Under the pieces are notes generated by a model, which was not told the DNA's origin, made no database searches, and saw nothing but the letters and a program-made list of their open reading frames with translations. A program made the translations under genes and the position numbers. A stretch of DNA of 43,765 bases from assembly GCA_024398965.1 (NCBI GenBank), contig JAKSIF010000021.1:1-43765 (forward strand), read 5' to 3'. Each line of letters begins with the position of its first letter. Position 1 is the stretch's first letter. The DNA comes from Fibrobacter sp. (GTDB taxonomy: Bacteria; Fibrobacterota; Fibrobacteria; Fibrobacterales; Fibrobacteraceae). Shown here one piece after another: positions 24,759 to 33,607 of the stretch.

Positions 24759-26759
24759 TTACTGAACCTTGAACTTGGTGACTTTCACCAGGCCGTTATT
24801 CATGTATTCTCTTCGCAGGTAGACGCCTGCTTGCTCCGGCTTGCCCGACAGCAGAACGCCAGTCATGCTAAAGTACTGGACTCGCACCGGAACTGCAGCA
24901 AAATGAACATTGATCGGAATACCGCCAATCGCTTTGGGAATTGTGTCAAGTTGTGCCAAACAGTTACCCGGATCTTCAGGAGTATTTAAGCAAACAAGAG
25001 TATCTTGTTCAGGGAACTTTTGTACGCACTTGCCTGATTCATCCAGAACTTCGTCATCCTTGCAGACCACCGGTTCCACGTAGGGGTGTTCCGGATCGTT
25101 CACCACCACCTTGAATTTTTCGTAGGTCTTGCAGCCGGATTCGTTGGTGTATTCCACGGTGTAAATACCGCTGTTCTGCCATTGCAAATTCTTCAGGGTC
25201 ACTTCGCGGGTGGTAGCGCCAAAGTCCGCCGGGCCGCTCCATTTCCAGATTTTTCCGTCCCAGGGGTGGGGGCCAAACAGCAGGTCGCTGCCGGGTTCCA
25301 CCAGCAGATCCGTAGATTCGCTCCAGCCGCCTTCGCCCGCCTTAACGTAGGGAACAATCTTTGTGCCAGAGCAAGGGCCTACAACAGGCTCGCCGGAAGC
25401 CAGTACCTTCAACGTGTCGGGAATGGGAATCACCTTGGGCTCGAAATCCGCAGTGGGGAAGGCCTTCATGAGGCGAGCAGTTTCTTCGGCGGTAATGGGC
25501 AGCACGGTGCCGTGGCGAGGAGTAAACGCCCCCGCCATCTTGGTATCCTGCACAAAGGTAAAGTTGGTCAGGTCCGGGCTGCTGGTAAACTGGTAATGGC
25601 CATTCATGTAGCAGTCGTACATCAGAATCCAGGAATCCTGATTGATAAGCTTGAACACGCCTGCGCCTTCCACCGCTTCCTTGGTCTGCTGCAGGGTTCC
25701 GCTGGGCTTGCTCCACTGGGAACCTTCCTTGCCGGCGGGAGCCGTCAACTTTTTGGCGGTAGTCTTGCAGATGCCGCCTTCGCCTTCGTTCTTGAAGAAG
25801 GCGTGGTAAAGGCTGTCGTTTTCGTTATAGACGATGTCCATGTCGATGGTGGCAGAACCGCGGTCAAAGAAGTAGGTGGGCTTGCCAATCACATCGGTAA
25901 AGTCGTCGTTGGCGTACAGGTAGTACACCTTGTCGTAGGGAATGGTACCGTCGTTGGTCAGCAGCGAGAAATAGATCATCAGACGGCCCAAGGAGCCGTC
26001 GGCGTTTTCGTAATCCTTGTCCCAGATGGTTTCGGGAGCCCACACGCGGGTCACGTTGGCAAAGTTCGTTCCCTTGTACTTATCCGGGAAATGAACCGTG
26101 CTATGGGACCAGTTCACCAGATCCTTGGAGCGCATCAGCACCATGCCGCGGTTACTTGCCCAGCCCTCGGCGCTCTTCATGTCTGTATGGACCATGTAGA
26201 AATATCCGTCGGGCGCACGCAAAATGTGGGGGTCGCGAAGCCCCTTCTTAAGGCTCACGGAATCCGCAGCCAGCACGCGGTTACCGCCGTTCATGGCCGT
26301 AAAGTTGTAGCCGTCGTTACTGATGGCGTAGTAAATGTTCTCGTTGTTGTTTGCCGGGAAATAGATGAAAAGATAGTTGGAATAGGGCTCGTAACCATGA
26401 ATGGAAACGTCGAACTTTTTCGTTTCAATCTGGGTGCCGTCGGTTACGTTGGCGGACAGCTGGACAGTCTTACTTTTGTCGATGAGGCGAGCAGCGATGG
26501 TTCCATCGTTCTTTAGGAAGGTGGTATCGCTGGAGGTCCAGTAAATGCGTACGTTTTCGCAACCAGAAATGCCTGCACCTGTGGTGGGCAAGGTCAAATC
26601 CTTATACAGGTTGTTCAAGTGTGCGTTTAGCGTCAACTTTGCGGCACAATCCGAAAGCCCGGCGGCAAAGGAAGCTCCTGCGCAAATTCCTACAGCCCCA
26701 ATAACTGTGGAAGCCTTCAAAATACCCAATTTATTGAAAAATCCTATTCCCTTTTTCAT
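24759..26759 (-). CDS. Secreted GH43-family glycoside hydrolase with Ig-like modules
   Basis: A 666-aa exported enzyme, probably an arabinofuranosidase, xylosidase or arabinanase acting on plant hemicellulose. A signal peptide (ILKASTVIGAVGICAGASFA) follows the ATG at 26759. Next is a small Ig-like module with IYWTSSDTTFLKNDGTIAA, then a five-bladed GH43 catalytic domain (GLRDPHILRAPDGYFYMVHT, RVWAPETIWDK, STVHFPDKY). Then comes an Ig-type module (VEPGSDLLFGP, WKWSGPADFGATTREVTL, NSGIYTVEYTNESGCKTY) common in gut fibre degraders. The end (VQYFSMTGVLLSGKPEQAGV) resembles C-terminal regions of secreted Fibrobacter proteins and may be a sorting signal. Exact substrate is uncertain. An ATG ten codons upstream (26789) is less likely because it precedes the signal peptide. 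Confidence 0.85.
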   Translation of the reverse strand: MKKGIGFFNKLGILKASTVIGAVGICAGASFAAGLSDCAAKLTLNAHLNNLYKDLTLPTTGAGISGCENVRIYWTSSDTTFLKNDGTIAARLIDKSKTVQLSANVTDGTQIETKKFDVSIHGYEPYSNYLFIYFPANNNENIYYAISNDGYNFTAMNGGNRVLAADSVSLKKGLRDPHILRAPDGYFYMVHTDMKSAEGWASNRGMVLMRSKDLVNWSHSTVHFPDKYKGTNFANVTRVWAPETIWDKDYENADGSLGRLMIYFSLLTNDGTIPYDKVYYLYANDDFTDVIGKPTYFFDRGSATIDMDIVYNENDSLYHAFFKNEGEGGICKTTAKKLTAPAGKEGSQWSKPSGTLQQTKEAVEGAGVFKLINQDSWILMYDCYMNGHYQFTSSPDLTNFTFVQDTKMAGAFTPRHGTVLPITAEETARLMKAFPTADFEPKVIPIPDTLKVLASGEPVVGPCSGTKIVPYVKAGEGGWSESTDLLVEPGSDLLFGPHPWDGKIWKWSGPADFGATTREVTLKNLQWQNSGIYTVEYTNESGCKTYEKFKVVVNDPEHPYVEPVVCKDDEVLDESGKCVQKFPEQDTLVCLNTPEDPGNCLAQLDTIPKAIGGIPINVHFAAVPVRVQYFSMTGVLLSGKPEQAGVYLRREYMNNGLVKVTKFKVQ

Positions 26760-26856
26760 ATCCAATCCCTTTGGTATTGAATATACCATTTTCTTTTAGG
26801 CAGTAGGGGAGAAAGGATTTGCTAATAAAGGACAATTTGTCCATAAAGAGTAATAA

Positions 26857-26895
26857 AAAAGCCCCGGGGCATTAAACCTCGGGGAATTTTTTCTT
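26857..26895. terminator. Bidirectional terminator between GH43 and dnaJ
   Basis: AAAAAAGCCCCG and CGGGGAATTTTTT pair imperfectly around a 12-nt centre, with A and T runs on either side, so it can stop transcription both ways. It lies downstream of dnaJ on the minus strand. Confidence 0.65.
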
Positions 26896-26903
26896 ACAGC
26901 TTG

Positions 26904-26990
26904 GATTGCCACGCCCTCGCGGGCTCGCAATGACATGCTGGACTGGATCCTTCGACTTCGTTGCTTCGCAACTACGCTCAGGATGACACC
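26904..26990. repeat. Composite of two interspersed repeat units
   Basis: The first unit (GGATTGCCACGCCCTCGCGG, then GCTCGCAATGACA) and the second (GGATCCTTCGACTTCG ... CGCTCAGGATGACA) are the two common intergenic repeat types found in many bacteria. A degenerate, inverted second unit recurs at 30592-30619. Confidence 0.6.
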
Positions 26991-26998
26991 TAAAGGTG

Positions 26999-28144
26999 TC
27001 ACTTAAACAGGTTCTTCATCTTCTCAAGGAAGGATTCTTCCTGGGCAGTTTCCTTGTCCTTACGGAGTTCGGCCAGCTTCTGGTAGAGTTCCTTTTCTTC
27101 CTTGGACAAGTCCTTCGGGATATCTACGCCGATTTCGACGTAAAGGCTACCACGGTCGCCACGCTTATGCAGCGGGTACAGGCCCTGTTCACGGAGGCGC
27201 AGGATGCTGCCAGCTTGGGTGCCGGCCGCAATCTTGATCTGCACTTCATCGCCTTCCAGGGTAGGAATGCGCTGGGTGCCGCCAAGAACCAGGCGATGTA
27301 CGGGAACCTTCACTTCGCAGTGCAGGTCGTCGCCTTCGCGGGTGTAGAAGTCGTCGGGCTTTTCGGTCACAACGGCAAGCAGGTCGCCGCTGGCACCGCC
27401 ACGAGGGCCGCAGTTGCCTTCGCCACGGAGGTTCAGGTACTGGCCATCGGAAACGCCAGCCGGAATCTTGATGGAGATTTCTTCCGTTTCCTGTACGCGG
27501 CCTTCGCCACGGCAGTTGGAGCAGGGCTTTGCGATAGTTTCGCCCATGCCGTTACAAGTGGGGCAGGCGCTTTCAGAAATCATCTGGAAGAAACCGCCTG
27601 TTGCGCGGCGTACTCGACCGGTGCCATGGCAAGTGCTACATTCGGTAACGTTCTCGCCGCCCTTGCCGTTACATTCGGTACAGGGTGTATAGCGCTTCAG
27701 GCGAACCTTCTTGGTGCAGCCTTCGAAGATTTCCTTGTAGCTCAGGGCCACCTTGATCTGCAAATCGTTTCCGCGGGGAGGGCCTGCCTTACGGCTACGG
27801 CCGCGACCGCCGCCGCCAAAACCAAAGCCACCGCCAAAGATGTCACCAAACTGGCTGAAGATGTCTTCGAAGCTTCCGAAACCACCGCCGCCAAATCCGC
27901 CACCGCCGAAACCGCCACCAGGTGCGTTAAAGCCAAACTGGTCGTAGTTCTTGCGCTTTTCAGGATTGGACAGCACGTCGTAAGCTTCTGCAGCTTCCTT
28001 GAACTTTTCTTCCGCTTCCTTGTCACCCGGGTTCTTGTCCGGATGATACTTGATGGCAAGCTTCTTATAAGCGTGCTTGATTTCGTCAGCACTTGCGTCC
28101 TTACCGACGCCTAGAACTTCGTAATAATCTCTTTTATCTGCCAT
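26999..28144 (-). CDS. dnaJ: Chaperone DnaJ (Hsp40)
   Basis: A 381-aa co-chaperone that delivers unfolded proteins to DnaK and stimulates its ATPase. The J domain starts [20 protein letters not shown] and carries the HPD motif in [10 protein letters not shown] long glycine/phenylalanine region follows (about residues 75-115). Four zinc-binding CxxCxGxG repeats are intact: [24 protein letters not shown] and CSNCRGEG. The C-terminal substrate domains follow. The ATG at 28144 gives the canonical [12 protein letters not shown] start; an upstream start at 28162 is not conserved. A terminator lies between it and dnaK, and a -24/-12 type promoter lies 105 bp upstream, so it is probably its own transcription unit. 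Confidence 0.97.
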   Translation of the reverse strand: MADKRDYYEVLGVGKDASADEIKHAYKKLAIKYHPDKNPGDKEAEEKFKEAAEAYDVLSNPEKRKNYDQFGFNAPGGGFGGGGFGGGGFGSFEDIFSQFGDIFGGGFGFGGGGRGRSRKAGPPRGNDLQIKVALSYKEIFEGCTKKVRLKRYTPCTECNGKGGENVTECSTCHGTGRVRRATGGFFQMISESACPTCNGMGETIAKPCSNCRGEGRVQETEEISIKIPAGVSDGQYLNLRGEGNCGPRGGASGDLLAVVTEKPDDFYTREGDDLHCEVKVPVHRLVLGGTQRIPTLEGDEVQIKIAAGTQAGSILRLREQGLYPLHKRGDRGSLYVEIGVDIPKDLSKEEKELYQKLAELRKDKETAQEESFLEKMKNLFK

Positions 28145-28248
28145 GTTTGCCCTCCCGGGCAATTACTAATTATGAATTACGAATTAAAATTTTTTATTCG
28201 CAAGACATTCAAAATCGATTTTGCGACGTATTCAAATATGCAAAAACA

Positions 28249-28265
28249 AGCAAGGCAAGTGCCGC
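28249..28265 (-). promoter_or_regulatory. Sigma-54-type (-24/-12) promoter for dnaJ
   Basis: On the minus strand CGGCAC-N5-TTGC matches the RpoN consensus TGGCAC-N5-TTGC at all but the first position. GG and GC are spaced exactly 12 bp apart (28263 and 28251). Predicted transcript start is near 28239, about 95 nt before the ATG. Confidence 0.6.
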
Positions 28266-28314
28266 GACAGAAAATTCATTTTCTGGCATGGCCGAGCCGA
28301 AGCCTGTTTTATGC

Positions 28315-28345
28315 AAAAAGGATTGCCCGAAAAACGGGCGAATCC
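28315..28345 (-). terminator. Terminator of dnaK
   Basis: On the minus strand GGATTCGCCCG, a T5 loop, and CGGGCAATCC form a stem with one bulge followed by TTTTT, 77 bp after the dnaK stop. It separates dnaK and dnaJ transcripts. Confidence 0.75.
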
Positions 28346-28421
28346 TAAATGCTTTTGGTAGCGGGGGAGGTTTGCACCAGCGTTCGCTAGCGGAACCACC
28401 GGCCGCCAACCGCGTTAATCA

Positions 28422-30323
28422 TTAGTCAACGACTTCAGCGTCGACAACTTCCGGACCGTCGCCCTTCTTTTCGGACTTGGGCTGTTCAGAAGCGCCCGGC
28501 TGAGGACCCGGCTGAGCCTGGTTTGCACCGGCAGCCTGAGCCATGGAGGAGATCATGCCCTGGAGCTTGTCCATAGCGGCCTTGATTTCTTCCTTGGTAC
28601 CGTTATCCTTCTTGTCCTTGATTTCCTGGATAGCAGCTTCCAGCTGAGCCTTAGTGTCGGCAGGCAGCTTGTCGCCGAATTCCTTGATCTGGCCTTCAGC
28701 CTGGTATGCCATCTGTTCGGCCTGGTTCTTGATGTCCACCAGTTCGCGCTGTTCCTTATCCTTGGCAGCGTTGGCTTCGGCATCCTTAACCATCTTGTTG
28801 ATTTCGTCTTCGGAGAGGCCACTGGAGGAAGTAATCTTGATGGACTGTTCCTTACCGGTTTCCTTATCCTTAGCGGAAACGTGTACGATACCGTTGGCGT
28901 CGATGTCGAAGGTCACTTCGATCTGAGGAACGCCGCGGGGCTTCTTCGGAAGGTCGGTGAGGTCGAACTTACCGAGGGTACGGTTGTCGCGAGCAAATTC
29001 ACGTTCACCCTGGAGAACATGGATGGTCACTGCCGGCTGGTTGTCTTCGGCGGTAGAGAACACCTGGCTCTTCTTGGTGGGGATGGTGGTGTTACGGTCG
29101 ATGAGCTTGGTCATGACGCCACCGAGAGTTTCGATACCCAGAGAAAGCGGGGTCACGTCGAGGAGCAAAACGTCCTTCACAGCGGAGTCGCCGCTAAGAA
29201 CTGCGCCCTGAACTGCAGCACCGATTGCCACAACTTCGTCGGGGTTCACAGTCTTGTTGGGTTCCTTACCGAAGTACTTCTTAACAGCTTCCTGAACGGC
29301 CGGAATACGGGTAGAACCACCAACCAGGATCACTTCATCGATTTCAGACAGGGACAGGCCAGAGTCTGCGAGAGCCTTGCGGCAGGGTTCCATGGAACGT
29401 TCCACCAGGTGAGCGGTCAGCTGGTCGAACTTTGCACGGCTGAGGGTCAGGTCCAAGTGCTTCGGGCCAGTTGCGTCAGCGGTGATGAAGGGGAGGTTGA
29501 TGTTGGTAGAAGTGGTAGCAGAAAGGTCAATCTTTGCCTTTTCAGCAGCGTCCTTCAAACGCTGGAGAGCCATCTTGTCCTTCTTCAGGTCGATGGAGGG
29601 ATTTTCCTTCTTGAATTCGTCGTTGATCCAGTCGATGATGACTTCGTCGAAGTTGTCACCGCCCAGCATGGTGTCGCCGTTGGTGGACTTCACGGAGAAC
29701 ATACCGTCGTCGATTTCCAGGATGGAGATATCGAAGGTACCACCACCCAGGTCATAAACGGCAACCTTTTCGCTCTTCTTGGAGTCAAGGCCGTAGGCGA
29801 GTGCAGCAGCGGTCGGTTCGTTCACGATACGGAGAACTTCAAGGCCAGCGATCTTACCAGCGTCCTTGGTAGCCTGACGCTGAGCGTCGTTGAAGTATGC
29901 CGGAACGGTAATCACAGCCTGGGAAACGGTTTCGCCCAGGTAGTCTTCTGCAATCTTCTTCATGGTCTGAAGAACTGCAGCGGAAATTTCAGGAGGAGCG
30001 AACTGCTTGTCGTCAATCTGCACGCGGATCGGATCGGAACCGGTACCAACGAGCTTGTACGGCATGTTCTTTTCCACAGCGGAGCATTCGCCAGCGGAGC
30101 GGCCCATGAAGCGCTTAATGGAGTAAATGGTCTTTTCGGGGTTGGTAATTGCCTGACGCTTTGCAACATGGCCCACCAGACGTTCGCCGGTCTTGCCGAA
30201 TGCGACGATAGACGGAGTAGTGCGGAAACCTTCTGCGTTTGCGATCACTACGGGCTTGCCACCTTCCATAACGGAAACGCAGCTGTTGGTTGTACCAAGG
30301 TCGATACCGATAATCTTGCTCAT
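28422..30323 (-). CDS. dnaK: Chaperone DnaK (Hsp70)
   Basis: A 633-aa ATP-driven chaperone. [19 protein letters not shown] opens the ATPase domain, and [41 protein letters not shown] and [12 protein letters not shown] follow. [17 protein letters not shown] starts the substrate-binding domain. The tail ends with the acidic [11 protein letters not shown] typical of bacterial DnaK. Length is normal. dnaJ follows on the same strand but with its own promoter and a terminator between. The dnaK promoter is of the -24/-12 type with an upstream palindrome. Confidence 0.98.
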   Translation of the reverse strand: MSKIIGIDLGTTNSCVSVMEGGKPVVIANAEGFRTTPSIVAFGKTGERLVGHVAKRQAITNPEKTIYSIKRFMGRSAGECSAVEKNMPYKLVGTGSDPIRVQIDDKQFAPPEISAAVLQTMKKIAEDYLGETVSQAVITVPAYFNDAQRQATKDAGKIAGLEVLRIVNEPTAAALAYGLDSKKSEKVAVYDLGGGTFDISILEIDDGMFSVKSTNGDTMLGGDNFDEVIIDWINDEFKKENPSIDLKKDKMALQRLKDAAEKAKIDLSATTSTNINLPFITADATGPKHLDLTLSRAKFDQLTAHLVERSMEPCRKALADSGLSLSEIDEVILVGGSTRIPAVQEAVKKYFGKEPNKTVNPDEVVAIGAAVQGAVLSGDSAVKDVLLLDVTPLSLGIETLGGVMTKLIDRNTTIPTKKSQVFSTAEDNQPAVTIHVLQGEREFARDNRTLGKFDLTDLPKKPRGVPQIEVTFDIDANGIVHVSAKDKETGKEQSIKITSSSGLSEDEINKMVKDAEANAAKDKEQRELVDIKNQAEQMAYQAEGQIKEFGDKLPADTKAQLEAAIQEIKDKKDNGTKEEIKAAMDKLQGMISSMAQAAGANQAQPGPQPGASEQPKSEKKGDGPEVVDAEVVD

Positions 30324-30398
30324 TTTTGAGTCTCCTATTTTTTAATTCTTGCCGCCCGCGAATCAATCTGAACGGGGCGATTTTTACGCCCATACATA

Positions 30399-30415
30399 AG
30401 CAAAACCCGTGCCAA
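30399..30415 (-). promoter_or_regulatory. Sigma-54-type (-24/-12) promoter for dnaK
   Basis: Minus strand TTGGCACG-GGTT-TTGCT fits the full RpoN consensus, with GG (30413) and GC (30401) exactly 12 bp apart. Predicted start is near 30389, about 65 nt before the ATG. No CIRCE element is seen here. Confidence 0.75.
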
Positions 30416-30444
30416 ATGCTAATAACTGGCAAAAAACGGCCATT

Positions 30445-30463
30445 TTGTTTCGTTCTGAAACAA
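30445..30463. promoter_or_regulatory. Operator-like palindrome upstream of dnaK
   Basis: TTGTTTC-GTTCT-GAAACAA, a perfect 7-bp inverted repeat, begins about 30 bp upstream of the -24 box. The core GTTTC-N5-GAAA recurs at almost the same distance upstream of grpE, so it may bind a shared activator. Confidence 0.5.
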
Positions 30464-30525
30464 GAAAAAGCCCTAAATCGGGGGAAAAAAGGCGCGTTTC
30501 ATATTAAAACACCCTGTAAAAGGGG

Positions 30526-30544
30526 TGGGGGAGGCACCCCCCTG
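30526..30544. repeat. G-rich hairpin repeat, copy 1
   Basis: GTGGGGGAGGCACCCCCCT forms a short stem. A close relative lies at 32658-32676 (GTGGGGGAGGCGTCCCCCT). Both are intergenic; meaning unknown. Confidence 0.4.
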
Positions 30545-30567
30545 CCTTCAGCCTTGCCCCTCTTGCG

Positions 30568-30897
30568 TCACTCAAGAGCGTTTCCTTTTACGTCATCCTG
30601 GAGCGTAGCGACGGGATCCATACATTTCATACGGTCGTTTGACAGGGGCAAGTCTTCCGTCACCCCCTCTGCGGGCGCTCGCCGCCCCGCAACGCCCCGG
30701 CTCCTCATAAAAATAATGCTGGGGGAGAGTCCAATCTTGTTTGAAGACCATTTATTTGCGACATTTTTCCATTCAGTAAATGTGGGTATTCGCCATCCAT
30801 TTGGACATATTCCTTGCATATTTAGAGAATCTTTACAATCTCGTTTAGGTTTAAATGCTGAATAAAAGAATTCGTGCATTCTCGCAAAGAAATCCAT
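30568..30897 (-). pseudogene. Decayed FISUMP-domain fragment
   Basis: An open frame containing NMQGICPNGWRIPTFTEWKN, the conserved QGICP.GWh.Pt..EW segment of the FISUMP domain. The N-terminal signal and linker are missing, and the C-terminal part (after about 30720) is unrelated repeat-derived sequence. It overlaps the next pseudogene at 30822-30897, as if a deletion joined two genes. An intact FISUMP gene lies 250 bp away. Confidence 0.6.
30592..30619. repeat. Degenerate interspersed repeat unit
   Basis: GTCATCCTGGAGCGTAGCG followed by ACGGGATCC is an inverted, diverged copy of the second unit at 26904-26990. Confidence 0.5.
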
Positions 30898-31130
30898 CTA
30901 GTTTTATTCGTCCTTGAACGAAATTTTTTTATAATCAGTTCCCATGGAATGTTGTTTATTGATGAATTTGCATAAACAAGGATGCCTATTGACGATGTTT
31001 TGGATAATCTAAAAAGTTTATTTGCAGAATTATAAACTTTCCCTCGACCAAGAGAATTTGTCAATGTTGCAGCGCTATCTGCAGCCATGGCAACGCCATT
31101 TTTATTCATTATAAGAACTTCCGCCGTCAT
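30822..31130 (-). pseudogene. Truncated Ntn-hydrolase/proteasome-like protein
   Basis: The N-terminal 70 residues are well formed: MTAEVLIMNKNGVAMAADSA, then GRGKVYNSANKLFRLSKTSS and GILVYANSSINNIPWELIIK. This matches the start of a bacterial family with proteasome beta-subunit-like features (AaDSA...KvynsanKLF.Ls...GI.vYgna). The family is much longer; here only about 100 codons remain before sequence shared with the FISUMP fragment. Probably inactive. Confidence 0.55.
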
Positions 31131-31149
31131 AACAACCTTTTTTATTTTC

Positions 31150-32358
31150 TTAATCCTTTATGCAGCGAACAGAAACTGCTTCAGTCTTGTCGTTTCCGTT
31201 TATTATTTGCGCTTTTCGTTCACATCCAGTTAATGATGCAGGTCCTTTAATTTCAAGAACAGAATATTTAGATTTACTGTATTCATCACTTAACATTATA
31301 TCGGCTGCTACATGCAAAAGATTAAATTCTCTGCCAGAGGCCGAATAATATCCTGATGGCAATGCAGAAAAACCATATGCATCGGTCCCATTGCACCCAC
31401 TTTGCCAATTTTTAGAAGACATCAGATTCTTATTTTCTCCGGTGTTTTTTAATAAGATTTCGATTTCGGTACGAGTAGGGATGTGCCATTTTTCTGGGCA
31501 AATGCCTTGAATTGGAGAACTTGGTGAACAGGTAACCCCATATCCGCAGCCCGTTGTTAGAGAATCCAGTGCTGCACCCCAAAAATATAATCTTCCATAT
31601 TTTTTACAAGTGTCCGGATCATGATGGCAAACACTTCTATTTAAATAAGCCAAACTATCGCATTCAAAATCCAGATTTTCAGCCATCCATTCCTGATTAC
31701 CTATTTTCACAGTTTTGTATGTTTTTCCATTACGCTCATCAAACAATGAACCATATTCACAGGTGTCTTCCTTTGCTGTTTTGCATTTTTTTGCCATAAT
31801 TGAACTGGAGGATTCTATTATGCCGCTTGAGGACTCCGCAGAACTGGACGACCCAGCCTTGCCGCTCGATGACTCCACTACAGATGACGAAGACGGCTCC
31901 TCGCTAGACGAACTTTCAACCGACGAAGAGGATTCTGCCACGCTAGAAGAACTCTTTTCCGACGAAGACGACTCTGCGACAACATCCGAAGAACTGCTGC
32001 CAGCCGCCCCCTCGCTCGATGACGACTTTTCGCTCTTACCGCTACTGCTGGACTCAACTTTTCCGGAACTAGACGAGGATTTTCCGTCGCTGGAGGAACT
32101 GCCGCCGATCGCCTTCTCGCTCGACGAAGACTCGTTCGGCTCCGCTGACTGCGGAGCCTGTCCTGAACTAGTCGAAGGACTCTCAGTGACACTTGATGAT
32201 GAACTGTTGCCAGGAATCACGTCGTCGCTGGAGGAGGAGAGGGTAACCTCGCCATCCGCAGGCCCCGCCGGGGAATCGCTCGATGCATCGTCCCCGCAAG
32301 CATTGCCAAGCAACGCCGCCACCACAACCATACTCCCCAGAACAAACTTCTTCAGCAT
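31150..32358 (-). CDS. FISUMP-domain lipoprotein with poly-serine linker
   Basis: A 402-aa surface lipoprotein of the type highly multiplied in Fibrobacter. The lipoprotein signal (MLKKFVLGSMVVVAALLGNAC) is followed by a long linker of Ser runs alternating with acidic and Ala/Gly residues (about residues 25-190). The C-terminal FISUMP domain has RNGKTYKTVKIGNQEWMAEN, RLYFWGAALDS, GICPEKWHIPTRTEIEILL, GFSALPSGYYS and VRCIKD. Function of the domain is unknown; a surface or matrix role is supposed. The start at 32358 is the one that gives a signal peptide; an open frame extends upstream to 32427 without one. The serine linker is strongly repetitive at DNA level and prone to length change. Confidence 0.88.
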   Translation of the reverse strand: MLKKFVLGSMVVVAALLGNACGDDASSDSPAGPADGEVTLSSSSDDVIPGNSSSSSVTESPSTSSGQAPQSAEPNESSSSEKAIGGSSSSDGKSSSSSGKVESSSSGKSEKSSSSEGAAGSSSSDVVAESSSSEKSSSSVAESSSSVESSSSEEPSSSSVVESSSGKAGSSSSAESSSGIIESSSSIMAKKCKTAKEDTCEYGSLFDERNGKTYKTVKIGNQEWMAENLDFECDSLAYLNRSVCHHDPDTCKKYGRLYFWGAALDSLTTGCGYGVTCSPSSPIQGICPEKWHIPTRTEIEILLKNTGENKNLMSSKNWQSGCNGTDAYGFSALPSGYYSASGREFNLLHVAADIMLSDEYSKSKYSVLEIKGPASLTGCERKAQIINGNDKTEAVSVRCIKD

Positions 32359-32506
32359 AAATAACCTCGCCCCTAAATATAACCAAAACCCCGCCCCCAA
32401 AAACAACCACCCCGTGACCAAACACACTGAAAACGCCCGATTTTGTCATAATCTGACATAGCAATTGAATTATATTTACTCGCAGACAATTGTCTATGGA
32501 GTTTTC

Positions 32507-32645
32507 ATGGCATACGACAAGCAGGAACGTATGTCCGCTCTCGAGGAATCGGATGAAGTCTTTTACGCCAAGATGCAAAAGGGCTTAGACGACATGCGCA
32601 AGAGCTGATGCCGAAAAATTCATCAAGGGATTGATGATCTCATAG
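32507..32645 (+). pseudogene. Frameshifted small antitoxin-like gene
   Basis: An ATG-started frame encodes 33 residues (MAYDKQERMSALEESDEVFY, then AKMQKGLDDMRKS) and stops. In another frame the sequence continues ADAEKFIKGLMIS and a stop. Together they resemble a RelB/ParD-type antitoxin broken by one frameshift near 32603. No adjacent toxin gene remains on this strand. Confidence 0.45.
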
Positions 32646-32657
32646 CAAAAATCCTCC

Positions 32658-32676
32658 GTGGGGGAGGCGTCCCCCT
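32658..32676. repeat. G-rich hairpin repeat, copy 2
   Basis: GTGGGGGAGGCGTCCCCCT, related to 30526-30544. A TTT follows on the plus strand, so it may act as a weak terminator between the antitoxin remnant and the XRE gene, which converge here. Confidence 0.4.
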
Positions 32677-33042
32677 TTACTTGCTAAAGTCAAAGAATGC
32701 TGCGGGATCCGTTCCGAAGATTTCGCCAAGCTTTACCGCCATCTTGCGGGATACCGCCCTACGTCCGTTTTCCATGGCGCAGAGGTTCTGGACCTGAATT
32801 CCGAGTTTTTCCGCAAGGGTGACCTGCGACCAGTTGCGCAAATCGCGGTTCGCGACAATCATTTCGCCGGGAGTGGAATCCAGATTCTTGAACCAGTCGG
32901 ATTCCTCGAAGGGAATCGAATCCTCATTTTTGCAGACCGCCACATTTTCGGGCTTGTAGGTATCCTTCAAGAACCTGACAAGCGGAGCAGGGATGTGCTT
33001 CGCACGAATTTCAATACGGGGCTTTTTCACGACTGCCAACAT
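32677..33042 (-). CDS. XRE-family antitoxin (HigA-like)
   Basis: A 121-aa protein. The C-terminal part is a helix-turn-helix (LRNWSQVTLAEKLGIQVQNL, then CAMENGRRAVSRKMAVKLGE), and the N-terminal half has PGEMIVANRDLR leading into it. The toxin gene precedes it and overlaps by 32 nt, so the two are co-translated. It should neutralise the toxin and repress the pair. The start at 33042 (MLAVVKKP) is favoured over 33054. Confidence 0.78.
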   Translation of the reverse strand: MLAVVKKPRIEIRAKHIPAPLVRFLKDTYKPENVAVCKNEDSIPFEESDWFKNLDSTPGEMIVANRDLRNWSQVTLAEKLGIQVQNLCAMENGRRAVSRKMAVKLGEIFGTDPAAFFDFSK

Positions 33043-33274
33043 AGTATACCTCAATATTTATCGACCCATTTTCGCATGTCCAGCAAGCAACCCAATTCAG
33101 GGCGATGTGACAATGATACCTGTTATCGCCAAGTTTTGAGTAATGCCAGAAAAGTGGTTGTATAGGTCCAGAGACCTTTAGCGACTGCAGTAGAGCCTTC
33201 AGCTTGTTCTGCACCGCTCTAGGCATTGTTTTCGCCGAACGATCCGCCTTTTTGGTTATGGTTACATTGTACAT
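33011..33274 (-). CDS. RelE-superfamily toxin
   Basis: An 87-aa protein with a RelE-like layout: MYNVTITKKADRSAKTMPRA, VQNKLKALLQSLK, HYSKLGDNRYHCHIALNWVA, then INIEVYYVGSREKAPY with the final strand that carries catalytic residues in many members. Toxins of this group cleave mRNA at the ribosome. Overlap with the downstream XRE gene supports a type II pair. Confidence 0.78.
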   Translation of the reverse strand: MYNVTITKKADRSAKTMPRAVQNKLKALLQSLKVSGPIQPLFWHYSKLGDNRYHCHIALNWVACWTCENGSINIEVYYVGSREKAPY

Positions 33275-33333
33275 ATTAGAATATAATCGATTTTTGATTA
33301 TTCGTCAATAGGGTTTAACATTAACAAACAAAA

Positions 33334-33396
33334 AAAAGCCGGCTTTTGATATAAAACTCCCAGAGTACTCTGGGGATATAACAAAAGTCGGCTTTT
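33334..33396 (-). terminator. Triple palindrome that folds as one long terminator hairpin
   Basis: Three palindromes in a row: AAAAGCCGGCTTTT (33334-33347), CCCAGAGTACTCTGGG (33359-33374) and AAAAGTCGGCTTTT (33383-33396). The outer two can pair with each other, enclosing the central one. On the minus strand a T run follows. It may end the small-peptide transcript at 33466-33570. Confidence 0.6.
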
Positions 33397-33465
33397 CTAG
33401 TCGAACGTGGCTTGTAGACGGAATTCCGCTACCAGTGCTTGTCAAGTTTTAATATACAAAAAAAA

Positions 33466-33570
33466 CTAGGACGCGAAAAGTATCGCCAGCAGGGCCATCC
33501 ACTCGCGGCGAGATAAAACGCCCTCTACTTCATACAGGTTCTTTCCGCAATATTCCTTCAGTTTAGCCAT
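33466..33570 (-). CDS. Candidate 34-aa small protein
   Basis: AAGAGG lies 6 nt before the ATG. The product begins MAKLKEYCGKNLYEVEGVLS and ends in a hydrophobic stretch, WMALLAILFAS, suggestive of membrane association. The GH43 terminator lies just upstream and a strong terminator structure downstream, so it would be its own short transcript. No family recognised. Confidence 0.4.
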   Translation of the reverse strand: MAKLKEYCGKNLYEVEGVLSRREWMALLAILFAS

Positions 33571-33607
33571 GATATCCTCTTTTTGGGGACTTCCATTTGA
33601 ATATAAT

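Noticed and set aside
28881-30329. 482-codon open frame opposite dnaK, and similar ones opposite dnaJ (26996-28114) and the GH43 gene (25086-26516)
   Set aside because: Same codon-bias shadow effect; the sense strands carry unmistakable conserved genes.
30399-30415. A CIRCE (HrcA) operator upstream of dnaK
   Set aside because: No TTAGCACTC-N9-GAGTGCTAA-like inverted repeat is present before dnaK, dnaJ or grpE.
31715-32461. 248-codon plus-strand acidic frame opposite the FISUMP lipoprotein
   Set aside because: It is the antisense of the poly-serine linker, giving Asp/Glu/Leu-rich nonsense.
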